NCBI GenBank assembly: GCA_030621225.1
Contig: JAUXIB010000005.1
Span: forward strand, 1 to 35,966
Direction of reading: 5' to 3'
DNA length: 35,966 nt
Origin: a candidate division FCPU426 bacterium
Lineage (GTDB): Bacteria; Oederibacteriota; JAUXIB01
Numbering within the stretch: position 1 is the first letter of the stretch; every line of letters starts with the position of its first letter. This document shows, piece by piece, positions 16,257 through 23,738 of the stretch. The notes below the pieces were generated by a model. That model was not told the origin of the DNA. It ran no database searches and was given only the letters and a program-made list of their open reading frames with translations. A program made the translations under genes and the position numbers.

Positions 16257-17948
16257 ATGGGTAAATACATCCAAAAGATCTGTATATTGTGGGTTGGGTT
16301 GACGGTAGCATTTGTTGGCCTTGTCCAAGCCGGTCCCGTGATAGTAGAGGGGCAGGTATCTACTTCAGGTGTCTGGAGTGGGGAGATTTTGGTCAAGGGT
16401 AATGCCCAGATCATGCAAGGGGTTACTGTGAGCGTTCAGGGGGGGACACAGGTGAAGTTTGAGCCGGGCGCCAACTTGTACGTTCAGGGTACGCTGGTAG
16501 CCAATGGCAACCTGCAATCAGCCCCTATTTATTTTATGCCTGCCACCCAGGGACAGGCCTGGGGAGCTATATATTTTTACGGCGCTCCGGCCAACTGTCT
16601 GCTCAGTGGTTGTTATGTGACCGGCGCGGGGGTAGGCGTCTACTGCCTGTCTTCCTCTCCGACCATTACCGGCAGTTATATTTACGGTAACCAGTACGGT
16701 GTCTTCGCTGGAGAGGGCGGCGCACCCAATATCCAGAGTAGTTACATAATGCAGAATGCCGCTGGTGTGGTGGCGCAGGGCAGTACGGCCGGTTTGAATA
16801 TTCAGGCCTGCGTTATCCAGAAGAACACATACGGTGTATACGCGGCCCAGTTCGCGTCAATAAATATTACCGGCTGCAGCATCAAGGGCAACCAGTATCA
16901 TATCGTCAACGGTCATACGATCGCGGTCGAGGCTACGGGCAACACTTGGGACGATGGAGTCCCGTATGCGCAATATAAGGACAAGTTGCACGGCCAAGTG
17001 AATACCGGTGAAGTAGCCGCGGCGCCCGAGATAGCTGCTATTCCTGAGGAAGAGGCGCCTGTCGAGGGGGAAGAAGCGCCGCCGGAAGAGCCGGTGATTA
17101 CCTTTGAGAAACGCTCGGTGGGGGGCGCTTTCGTGCGCGGCCTGGTGCCTGGGCTGGGGCAGTTCTATAACGGCCGGATGGTCAAGGGAATTATTGTGCC
17201 GGTCGGTTTCGTGATGAACTTGGGAATCAGTGTCTTTGCGCTCACGAAAAGCAACAGCCTTTATGAGGAGTACGGGGAGGTTGGGAAGGACCTGTTTGAG
17301 GACGATAAAATGACGATACGGAAGCCTGATACTACCGACGAAGATATCAAGGACGCGAAAAAGGAGGCGATTGAGCTTTACGACCAGCAGGATATGTACT
17401 TGATGTGGTGGAAGATAGGTAGGCTGACCACGCTCGGTTGGTATTTTTACGGGGTATTTGACTCGATCAGTGACGCGATGGTTCAGCCGGTGGAGAAGCC
17501 GCGCAGTGTCGGTGTTACCGCCGGCATCGGTTTCCTCGGGTTTGGCGCGGGTCAGTTTTATAACCGCCGCTATCTAAAGGGCGCCTTTTGCGCGGTGGCT
17601 GAGTTGGCTACTATTTTCGCCCTGTTTTCAGCGCATAGCGGTTTTAATGAGAACTATAAAGCTTACCAGGATGACGCCGAGGACTTAGAGCTTACTGAGC
17701 AGGAAGTGAACGAACTTTGGGCGGAGGCAGGGGTTTACGAGCACCGCTACGATTTCCTTATCACTTATGTGCTGCCCCTGATGCATCTTTATGGCGGGCT
17801 GGACGCGATTTTGGACAACCTTAACGACCGGCGTCTGGCCAGCGGGAACGCTAAACTACAGTATTTAGAGCCGCATTTTGAGTATGCTTATAGATCCCCC
17901 CGCGATGGTGGGGAGCGGGTACGGATGGGATTTAGCCTGGATTTCTAG
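16257..17948 (+). CDS. Exported beta-helix protein with DUF5683-like C-terminal domain
   Basis: A 563-residue protein. The start is set at ATG 16257 because the -10 box covers the longer ORF's ATG; the leader would be only about 5 nt with no Shine-Dalgarno. Residues 1-24 form a signal peptide. Residues ~25-235 form a right-handed parallel beta-helix (VEGQVSTSGVWSGEILVKGN, PIYFMPATQGQAWGAIYFYG, repeated N-x-Y-G-V-Y/F turns), clearly paralogous to the 7399 protein. A Glu/Pro-rich linker (EEEAPVEGEEAPPEEP) follows. The last ~290 residues hold two related membrane-type segments starting PGLGQFYNGRMVKG and FGAGQFYNRRYLKG, the signature of DUF5683/TM2-like domains, each with hydrophobic helices. 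Whether beta-helix and DUF5683 parts sit on one membrane face is not clear. Function unknown. Confidence 0.8.
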   Translation: MGKYIQKICILWVGLTVAFVGLVQAGPVIVEGQVSTSGVWSGEILVKGNAQIMQGVTVSVQGGTQVKFEPGANLYVQGTLVANGNLQSAPIYFMPATQGQAWGAIYFYGAPANCLLSGCYVTGAGVGVYCLSSSPTITGSYIYGNQYGVFAGEGGAPNIQSSYIMQNAAGVVAQGSTAGLNIQACVIQKNTYGVYAAQFASINITGCSIKGNQYHIVNGHTIAVEATGNTWDDGVPYAQYKDKLHGQVNTGEVAAAPEIAAIPEEEAPVEGEEAPPEEPVITFEKRSVGGAFVRGLVPGLGQFYNGRMVKGIIVPVGFVMNLGISVFALTKSNSLYEEYGEVGKDLFEDDKMTIRKPDTTDEDIKDAKKEAIELYDQQDMYLMWWKIGRLTTLGWYFYGVFDSISDAMVQPVEKPRSVGVTAGIGFLGFGAGQFYNRRYLKGAFCAVAELATIFALFSAHSGFNENYKAYQDDAEDLELTEQEVNELWAEAGVYEHRYDFLITYVLPLMHLYGGLDAILDNLNDRRLASGNAKLQYLEPHFEYAYRSPRDGGERVRMGFSLDF

Positions 17949-17967
17949 ATTTTTCTGTTTCCGGGGC

Positions 17968-17995
17968 TTGACAAAGTGGCTGATTGTGGTATCTT
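17968..17995 (+). promoter_or_regulatory. Promoter for the lipoprotein gene
   Basis: TTGACA 17968-17973, 16 bp, TATCTT 17990-17995. The leader of ~115 nt contains a perfect 9-bp hairpin (next entry). Confidence 0.6.
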
Positions 17996-18013
17996 TAGCG
18001 GTGAGAGTGGGGG

Positions 18014-18039
18014 GGATGATTTGGCTGAAAAAATCATCC
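18014..18039 (+). promoter_or_regulatory. Leader hairpin
   Basis: GGATGATTT (18014-18022) and AAATCATCC (18031-18039) with an 8-nt loop, between promoter and ribosome site. No U-run follows, so it is not a typical terminator; it may stabilise the mRNA 5' end. Confidence 0.45.
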
Positions 18040-18116
18040 TCGAGATAAACTATTTGGGTTTGATTATCGTCTCATATAAAGAAAGATAACGAAACAAAGA
18101 GGGGGAGGCGTGCCTT

Positions 18117-19058
18117 ATGTATAAAAAACCAGCGGTAATTTGTTTGCTAATGTTATCTCTGTTGTTATACTGCTCTTGCTTAAAGCGGGAGCATACTCAT
18201 CCCCTTGACCCGGTAACTAAGGGGGGAGGTGTAGATACGCCAACTCCTGTAGATACGCCAACTCTTGTATATACGCCAACTCTTGTAGATACGCCTACTA
18301 ATACCGTGCCACCCACAGATACTCTGACTCCCTCTAACACCGTGCCGCCTACCGAAACCCCGACTAATACCGTGGAGGTACCTGACGCCTGGTTGGATAG
18401 GGGAGAGGTTACCGGTGATTTACCTGGTGGGAGCGGATCCAGCGAGTCGCGTTGTGAGCCGGCCGTTTATCCTAATATGACCCACACTAGTGCTCCCGGT
18501 GTGTTAGAGTTTAGCGGCAACGGTTTTATGTGGTGGTCGCCAGGCTGTACCAGTTGCATCAGCGATTCCTCCACGGGGATGGCCTATAATTACTCATCGG
18601 ATTTTTACGCAGGAACTGGATCGTTGCGCTTGACCGGTAAGATGGCCGGTTACACCTGGGGCGGCTGGGGAGCATTTGAGCTGTCTCCGTGTGGCGACTG
18701 GTCCCTGGTGGACATCTCTGCTTATACCGGGCTTGAGTTTTATGGCAAAAAGCTATCAGGGAATGGTGACGTAACGTTGACGATCGATAAGCCGTTTTTT
18801 GACGATATACAGTACGATGATGATTGGGATGGCAACCTGGATTCTTATCAGTATATTTCAACAACGGTGGGCTCCTGGAACCTGCATGAAGTTCCGTTTG
18901 TATTTATGGACTCGGGATGGCCGACGGGTCTGCCGATTACGGGGCCTCCTTTCAATCGCTACACCCCGGGGACGACTAATCTTAAGACAACAATAGTAAG
19001 GGTAGGTCCTGGTACTGGACCGTATGACTTCCTGATAGATGAGTTCAAGTTCTATTGA
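18117..19058 (+). CDS. Lipoprotein with Thr/Pro-rich stalk and C-terminal beta-sandwich (CBM-like)
   Basis: A 313-residue protein. The N-terminal hydrophobic segment ends in LLLYCSC, a non-ideal lipobox, so a lipid anchor is likely but not certain. Residues ~38-85 are a low-complexity stalk of imperfect units (VDTPTPVDTPTLVYTPT, then NTVPPTDTLTPS), coded by 18-nt-like DNA repeats. The remaining ~215 residues form one Trp/Gly/Asp-rich domain (AGTGSLRLTGKMAGYTWGGW, VDISAYTGLEFYGKK, TTIVRVGPGTGPYDFLIDEFKF) that looks like a jelly-roll carbohydrate-binding or CIA30-like sandwich ending in the typical IDEF strand. It is probably a surface-exposed glycan-binding lipoprotein. GGGGGAGG at 18101-18108 is a strong ribosome site. 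It is followed by a clear terminator. Confidence 0.75.
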   Translation: MYKKPAVICLLMLSLLLYCSCLKREHTHPLDPVTKGGGVDTPTPVDTPTLVYTPTLVDTPTNTVPPTDTLTPSNTVPPTETPTNTVEVPDAWLDRGEVTGDLPGGSGSSESRCEPAVYPNMTHTSAPGVLEFSGNGFMWWSPGCTSCISDSSTGMAYNYSSDFYAGTGSLRLTGKMAGYTWGGWGAFELSPCGDWSLVDISAYTGLEFYGKKLSGNGDVTLTIDKPFFDDIQYDDDWDGNLDSYQYISTTVGSWNLHEVPFVFMDSGWPTGLPITGPPFNRYTPGTTNLKTTIVRVGPGTGPYDFLIDEFKFY

Positions 19059-19083
19059 GGATATGTTTGTTGGTTTCAAAAAA

Positions 19084-19111
19084 GGCCCGCCTTTTTGGCG
19101 GGTCTTTTTTT
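19084..19111 (+). terminator. Intrinsic terminator
   Basis: GGCCCGCC-TTTTT-GGCGGGTC (one G-U pair) followed by seven T (19105-19111), 25 bp after the lipoprotein stop. It is the only textbook terminator in the window. Confidence 0.95.
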
Positions 19112-19126
19112 GTTTATGCTGACATC

Positions 19127-19175
19127 CACCCCAGAGGTGAGACTACGTGCCACCTTGTGTTACACCTCTGGGGTG
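19127..19175. repeat. Perfect 13-bp inverted repeat
   Basis: CACCCCAGAGGTG (19127-19139) and CACCTCTGGGGTG (19163-19175) with a 23-nt loop, just after the terminator. No coding potential; no T-run. Confidence 0.8.
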
Positions 19176-19211
19176 AGGGATGACTGCAGATCAAGTCATG
19201 TATCGTCAAAG

Positions 19212-19417
19212 GTTTAGAAAGTTGAAAGTTCCAAGTTTCAGGTTCCAAGTACACGGCACACGGGATACAAATTGGTCGTTAGTCGTTTCCGCCTTCGTCT
19301 AGACTATGGCGGACATGGGTATTTGGTATCTGGTTACCAGCCCTTCGACGATGCTCAGGGCGAGCTGCCGAGCTACGAGCTACTAGATACGAAACCAGTC
19401 CCGAGTATCGAATCACG
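19212..19417. repeat. Heptamer arrays with embedded CCCTTCGAC palindrome
   Basis: First stretch (~19212-19290): AAGTTGA, AAGTTCC, AAGTTTC, AGGTTCC, AAGTACA, then CGGCACA, CGGGATA, GTCGTTA. Second stretch (~19320-19410): TGGTATC words, then CCCTTCGACGATGCTCAGGG, then GAGCTGC, GAGCTAC, TAGATAC words. TATCTGG on the left and CTAGATAC on the right suggest a fold-back around the palindrome. The 560-bp spacer 19059-19618 holds no gene; ORF 19272-19484 is repeat-derived. Confidence 0.7.
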
Positions 19418-19513
19418 GTATAAATGGTATACTACGGGGGGCGTTAAATATGTCAAGTTTTCAAGCAATCGGCGTGATTCATAATTCGGTTAGTTTCGCT
19501 TGTATGCACCGTG

Positions 19514-19608
19514 TTACCGGGTGCAGGCGATGAGTAAAGCACGCGATAAACTTGATTCATTTTCTGCATTCGTCGGTAGTAACTTGACTTATTTTCCGCA
19601 CCCGGTAA
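19514..19608. promoter_or_regulatory. 11-bp inverted repeat whose right arm touches the -10 box
   Basis: TTACCGGGTGC (19514-19524) and GCACCCGGTAA (19598-19608), exact reverse complements 73 bp apart; the right arm overlaps the -10 region of the next promoter. It could be a looping operator or an element end. Confidence 0.45.
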
Positions 19609-19612
19609 TAAT
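19584..19612 (+). promoter_or_regulatory. Promoter predicting a leaderless mRNA
   Basis: TTGACT 19584-19589, 17 bp, AATAAT 19607-19612. Transcription would start about at ATG 19619, and no ribosome site is present. Confidence 0.65.
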
Positions 19613-19618
19613 ATTCCA

Positions 19619-21517
19619 ATGAAAATATTTTGGAGAAAAAAGAGGAGAGCGGGGCATAATTCCCGTGCCAGGGGGAGGCGTTTCCGGATGGCTGTGACGG
19701 CGGCACTACTGACCGTAGCCGCGGCGGGAGGGATCTGGCTTCAGCGAGTATTGACGCCGCCGGTTAATGTGCTGTTGATCACTCTGGATACCACTCGTGC
19801 GGATGCCCTTTCCTGCTATCGCCAGGGACCGCTCGTTACTTCACCGATACTCGACAGGCTGGCCGATCAGAGTATCCTCTTTGAGTATTGTTTGAGCCCG
19901 GTGCCGATGACGCTGCCGGGACATGCTTCCATACTTACCGGTCTTTACCCACGTTCACACGGCGCCAGATACAACGGTTACTTTGTTCTGTCCGAAGAGA
20001 CGGAGTGCTGGGCCGAAGTGATGCGCCGAGCCGGCTATCGGACCGCGGCTTTTATTAGCGCTTTCGTCTTAGATTCGATTTACAACCTTGACCAGGGGTT
20101 TGAGCTGTACAGCGATGAGTATACGATCTCCCGTTCAGATGCCCTGGCCATGGTAAAACAGCCGGCGTCGGAGCGGCGCGCGGAGGAAACCACGCGCGAT
20201 GCTGAGCGCTGGCTGACAGCGCACGGGAAGGAGCCGTTCTTTGTTTGGCTGCATTACTTTGATCCTCATTTTAAGTATGACCCGCCGGCGCCTTATAACA
20301 AGATGTTCGGCATGATGGGTACCCCGCTTTACTTTGGCGAGATCGCCTATGTCGATAACAGTATTGGTCGGCTTCTGGATAAGCTCAAGCAGTTGGGTGT
20401 TTATCAGCGTACCTTGATCGTGGTCAGCGCGGACCACGGAGAGGGACTGAATCAACATGGTGAGTTGACGCATTCCTTTTACATTTATGACACTACCTTG
20501 CATGTGCCCTTGATCATACATTTGCCCGGCCAGAGCCGCGGGGTACGGATCGGCGGACTGGTGCGGCTGATGGACATAATGCCAACGGTTCTTGACTATC
20601 TTGATTTGCCATCGCCCGGCGATTTAGACGGGCGTTCTCTGATGCCGCTGATCAAGGGAAAAGAAACGGATCTGAAACTGGACTGTTATGCCGGTTCGTT
20701 GTCCGGCTTTTATGAGTTTGGCTGGCCGGGACTTTATTCGTATAATGACGGGCGTTACAAGTATATTATCCATAAGGCCCCGGAGATGTACGATCTTTAC
20801 TATGATCCGGGCGAAACCCGTAACATACTTGCTGATAATCAGGAAAAGTCTCGGCGCCTACGCGGCAAGCTGTTGGCGCATTTAAAGCGTCCGGCGGCGC
20901 CCCAACGCTCAGCCAAGCCTGACGAGCAATCACTGCGCAAGCTCCGCTCACTCGGCTATTTGATGTCCAGTGGGGCCAGGGAACTCGACCAGGTAGATGA
21001 GGCGGATTTTACTCTGGACTATTTGGCGGTCAAAAATGTGATCCAGGCGGTGATCCAGGCGCGGGGAAGAATCATGATAGCCGAACGTGAAAAGGAGGTG
21101 CGTGAAGAGGTGAAGAACCTGGAAGCTATCGTAGCCGAATACGGCGAGAGTACGATGGCCATGGACGCGCTTGCCGAGGGTTATCGGCGTTTGGGTCGCA
21201 AGCAGGAGGCGGTAGAAGCGATGCTGCGTCTGATAGAGGTCAGTGGCCGGGAACCGGCCAAACTGAAGGAGGTGGCGATATATTTCGGTGCGCAGGGGCG
21301 CATGCGGCAGGCGATCGAGTTATTGAAAGAGGCATTGCTGAAATATGAGGAACGGGGCAACGTCGATGCCGATATCTTTTATTTATTGGCGAACGGATAT
21401 CTGGCTGAAAAGGATTTTGAGCAAGCTCGTGAATATTATCGCCAGGGACGACGTCTGGATCCGGAAAATCACCTTGGCATGAAGGGTCGGATGTTTTTTG
21501 AGAAGCTGGGTCAGTGA
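19619..21517 (+). CDS. Alkaline-phosphatase-superfamily (sulfatase-like) enzyme with TPR tail
   Basis: A 632-residue protein. One membrane anchor (~21-44) follows a basic N-terminus; the rest should be periplasmic. The catalytic domain (~48-430) shows LLITLDTTRAD, the nucleophile loop PVPMTLPGHASILTG, HYFDPHFKYDPPAPY, SADHGEGL and VPLIIHLPG, which supply the bimetal site. Against the sulfatase consensus C-x-P-S-R-x-x-L-L-T-G, Thr98 takes the place of Cys/Ser and His replaces Arg, so formylglycine cannot form. A phosphatase, phosphodiesterase or transferase activity is more likely than classical sulfatase. C-terminal ~150 residues are TPR helices (AMDALAEGYRRLGRKQEAVEAM). It is a paralogue of the 21835 gene. 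Substrate unknown; the setting suggests envelope glycan or lipid modification. Confidence 0.85.
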   Translation: MKIFWRKKRRAGHNSRARGRRFRMAVTAALLTVAAAGGIWLQRVLTPPVNVLLITLDTTRADALSCYRQGPLVTSPILDRLADQSILFEYCLSPVPMTLPGHASILTGLYPRSHGARYNGYFVLSEETECWAEVMRRAGYRTAAFISAFVLDSIYNLDQGFELYSDEYTISRSDALAMVKQPASERRAEETTRDAERWLTAHGKEPFFVWLHYFDPHFKYDPPAPYNKMFGMMGTPLYFGEIAYVDNSIGRLLDKLKQLGVYQRTLIVVSADHGEGLNQHGELTHSFYIYDTTLHVPLIIHLPGQSRGVRIGGLVRLMDIMPTVLDYLDLPSPGDLDGRSLMPLIKGKETDLKLDCYAGSLSGFYEFGWPGLYSYNDGRYKYIIHKAPEMYDLYYDPGETRNILADNQEKSRRLRGKLLAHLKRPAAPQRSAKPDEQSLRKLRSLGYLMSSGARELDQVDEADFTLDYLAVKNVIQAVIQARGRIMIAEREKEVREEVKNLEAIVAEYGESTMAMDALAEGYRRLGRKQEAVEAMLRLIEVSGREPAKLKEVAIYFGAQGRMRQAIELLKEALLKYEERGNVDADIFYLLANGYLAEKDFEQAREYYRQGRRLDPENHLGMKGRMFFEKLGQ

Positions 21518-21570
21518 GTTCTGAATTATGAAAACGGTGGTCAGTGGGCGGGGGACAGTGGTCGGTGGAT
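21515..21570. repeat. Heptamer array containing the stop codon as its first unit
   Basis: TGAGTTC, TGAATTA, TGAAAAC, GGTGGTC, AGTGGGC, GGGGGAC, AGTGGTC, GGTGGAT in one register; TGA 21515-21517 is the stop of the preceding gene. Confidence 0.85.
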
Positions 21571-21579
21571 CAACCGTCG

Positions 21580-21834
21580 AACCCTTCGACTCATTTTATT
21601 TGCTCAGGGCAAGCTGTTGAAGGTCAAATGTCGAAGTGATTTGCGAATAGGAAGTAGTTGTTTGTTGTTGGTTGTTAGCAAAATGTTCGCTGATTATATA
21701 AATCAGTCCGATTGGCAATCCGCGGTACGAACACTAGAAGTGTTCTCGTGGCTTCTCGCCACCTAATATTGCAGTGAGAAGCCACAAATCTGTGGAACGA
21801 AGTGCATCCGCGTAATCTGCGAAGAAAGTGATCT
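21580..21834. repeat. Palindrome cluster upstream of the second sulfatase-like gene
   Basis: A CCCTTCGAC...GCTCAGGGC element (~21582-21610) and TTGTTGG-type heptamers (~21652-21677) come first. Then three hairpins: CTGATT/AATCAG (21690-21706), GAACACT/AGTGTTC (21729-21745) and GTGGCTTCTC/GAGAAGCCAC (21748-21785). A GTGCATCCGCGTAATCTGCG stretch runs up to the gene. No open gene is supported here and no convincing promoter is seen. Confidence 0.65.
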
Positions 21835-23544
21835 GTGGATAAAAAACTCTTAGTATCGATCATAGGTTTGACGCTGGTATTGACCGCTTGCGGTAAAAGG
21901 AGCAAGCCTAACGTTATCCTGGTGGTGATGGATACGACCCGCGCTGATCATCTCTCGTGTTATGGGTATGATCAGGACACCAGCCCGATCCTGGACTCGC
22001 TTGCCCGGCAAGGCGTTCTTTTCGAGCGGGTGGCCAGCCCGGCTCCCGCTACTCTGCCCGCGGTGACCAGCATCCTTAGCGGGCTCCATCCTTATCATCA
22101 CGGGGTGCGCTATAATAACTACTACCGGGTGGGGGACGGTATACCGCTGCTCAGCGAGGCCTTCAGCCGGGCGGGTTACCGTACAGCCGCTTTCGTCTCG
22201 GCTTATGTTTTGCATTCATCTTTCGGTTTATCGCGAGGTTTTGATCTGTACGACGAGCAGTTTGCGGCGGGTCGAAAAAATCTGGTTGGCTTGGATGCCA
22301 CCGCTGGCTCAGAACGGCAGGCCGCCGAGACTACCGCCGGCGCTTTGCGTTGGCTGGCTGAATCGCGCGAGCCATTCTTTCTTTTGCTGCATTACTTTGA
22401 TCCCCATTATCCTTACCAGCCGCCTGCTATATACGATGGTAGATTCAATTCGGCCTATGACGGGGAAATAGCCAACGTAGACTTGAATATCGGTCGTTTA
22501 CTGACGTTCCTGCGTGAACGTGACTTGCTGGATAATACGCTGCTGCTGGTGACCGGCGACCACGGTGAAGGATTGGCTGAGCATAATGAGGACACGCATG
22601 CCTTTAACCAGTATGATACGACGCTGCGCGTACCGCTGATCATACGCTTCCCGGATGGGGCGCATGCTGGGCGTAGGATCAAGCCGCTGGTGCGGCTGAT
22701 CGACATCGCGCCTAGTTTGTTGGATTACGCGGGGCTGGAACCATGGGCAACGCTGGACGGCGAGTCGTTACTGCCGTTGTTAACGCGGCAAGCGGGCGGG
22801 AGCCGTCCTGCTTACGCTGAGGCGGTTGCTCCCTATATTGAGTTTCGTTGGCCGATTATCTTCTCGTTGAACAGCGGACGTTACAAGCTGATCCTCAAAA
22901 AGCGTCCCGAGCTCTATGATCTGTATTATGATCCCGGGGAGACACGGGATCTGGCAATGGAAAAGCAGGAACTGGTTGCCGAGATGAGCGGGGCCATTCG
23001 TAAGTTCTACGCGGCGCCGGGAGCTGTCATTGTCACCGGCAAACTGAAGACGGAGGAAAAACAGAAGCTGCTTTCGTTGGGCTATTTCTCGGGCGGTAGC
23101 GCTCCGGAATTGGCGGCGGGGATATTCGATTTCCACTTGGAAAACAGTGAGCGGCTGGATGATCTGCGCAGTTTGGCCAGGAGGAGGGACGAGGTGCTCT
23201 ACGCTGAACGGATGGAAACGGTACGTGTCGCTCTGGCGGAGCTCAAGGAACTGGATCGCCGTAACCCGGGCGCGCCGAGTGTGCTTACGGCCTTGGCTTA
23301 CGCTTACCTGCGTCAATCGCGGCTGCCTGAGGCGGTGGAGGTTTTTCGACGCCTGAGCGGTATCCCGGAGATGGAGCAGGATGCTACGGAAAAGCTCGCC
23401 TATATATATTTACAGATGGGAGACCTCTCGGCAGCGGAGCGCTGTTTCCGGCACTTACTGGCCGCTGGTGATGAGGCGCCGGAATATTATAAGGCGTTGG
23501 CGGAGATCGAGCGCAGGAAGCAGGGGGGGGCAGGTAAGGATTGA
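21835..23544 (+). CDS. Second alkaline-phosphatase-superfamily (sulfatase-like) lipoprotein with TPR tail
   Basis: A 569-residue paralogue of the 19619 protein, anchored differently: the signal peptide ends in the lipobox LTAC (Cys19). The catalytic domain keeps VILVVMDTTRADHLSCYGY, HYFDPHYPYQPPAIY, VTGDHGEGLAEH and VPLIIRFPD. The nucleophile loop is ATLPAVTSILSGLHP, with Thr73 at the Cys/Ser position and Val where sulfatases have Arg, again arguing against formylglycine chemistry. C-terminal ~110 residues are TPR-like helices (AYAYLRQSRLPEAVEVFRRL). The start is GTG 21835 in ATCTGTGGATAAAA, the same context as the uvrA start; the Shine-Dalgarno is weak. A G8 run (23523-23530) lies near the 3' end. 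The stop codon is the first unit of the following heptamer array. Confidence 0.85.
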   Translation: MDKKLLVSIIGLTLVLTACGKRSKPNVILVVMDTTRADHLSCYGYDQDTSPILDSLARQGVLFERVASPAPATLPAVTSILSGLHPYHHGVRYNNYYRVGDGIPLLSEAFSRAGYRTAAFVSAYVLHSSFGLSRGFDLYDEQFAAGRKNLVGLDATAGSERQAAETTAGALRWLAESREPFFLLLHYFDPHYPYQPPAIYDGRFNSAYDGEIANVDLNIGRLLTFLRERDLLDNTLLLVTGDHGEGLAEHNEDTHAFNQYDTTLRVPLIIRFPDGAHAGRRIKPLVRLIDIAPSLLDYAGLEPWATLDGESLLPLLTRQAGGSRPAYAEAVAPYIEFRWPIIFSLNSGRYKLILKKRPELYDLYYDPGETRDLAMEKQELVAEMSGAIRKFYAAPGAVIVTGKLKTEEKQKLLSLGYFSGGSAPELAAGIFDFHLENSERLDDLRSLARRRDEVLYAERMETVRVALAELKELDRRNPGAPSVLTALAYAYLRQSRLPEAVEVFRRLSGIPEMEQDATEKLAYIYLQMGDLSAAERCFRHLLAAGDEAPEYYKALAEIERRKQGGAGKD

Positions 23545-23723
23545 GCAGATAATTATGAATTATGAGTTCTGAATTATGAAAGTGTGGTCCCTACTTCGCT
23601 GAAGCTATGTAGGGCAGGCAGGGGTAAGTGGTTGGTGGTCAGTAGGTAGTAGGGGGGATGTAGTCGGTAGGGAACGGCGTTTACGAGCTACTAGATACGA
23701 GTTACGAGATACGGTCTTCATGC
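23542..23723. repeat. 26-unit heptamer array spanning stop codon to -10 box
   Basis: One 7-bp register from TGA 23542 to the base before TATAAT: TGAGCAG, ATAATTA, TGAATTA, TGAGTTC, TGAATTA, ... TGGTGGT, CAGTAGG, TAGTAGG, ... TAGTCGG, ... TACGAGC, TACTAGA, TACGAGT, TACGAGA, TACGGTC. It includes a CTACTTCGCTGAAGCTATGTAGGG-type segment in the middle. The whole spacer is repeat. Confidence 0.85.
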
Positions 23724-23729
23724 TATAAT
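23721..23729 (+). promoter_or_regulatory. Extended -10 with near-leaderless start
   Basis: TGCTATAAT; ATG 23739 follows ten bases after the -10, so the leader is about 0-4 nt. The -35 is weak (GTTACG/TTACGA). Confidence 0.65.
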
Positions 23730-23738
23730 GGAAAGATC

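Noticed and set aside
19272-19484. 70-residue + strand ORF
   Set aside because: Made of heptamer words and the CCCTTCGAC palindrome.
21580-21834. tRNA or small structured RNA gene
   Set aside because: Hairpins do not form a cloverleaf and no anticodon arm or T-loop consensus is present.
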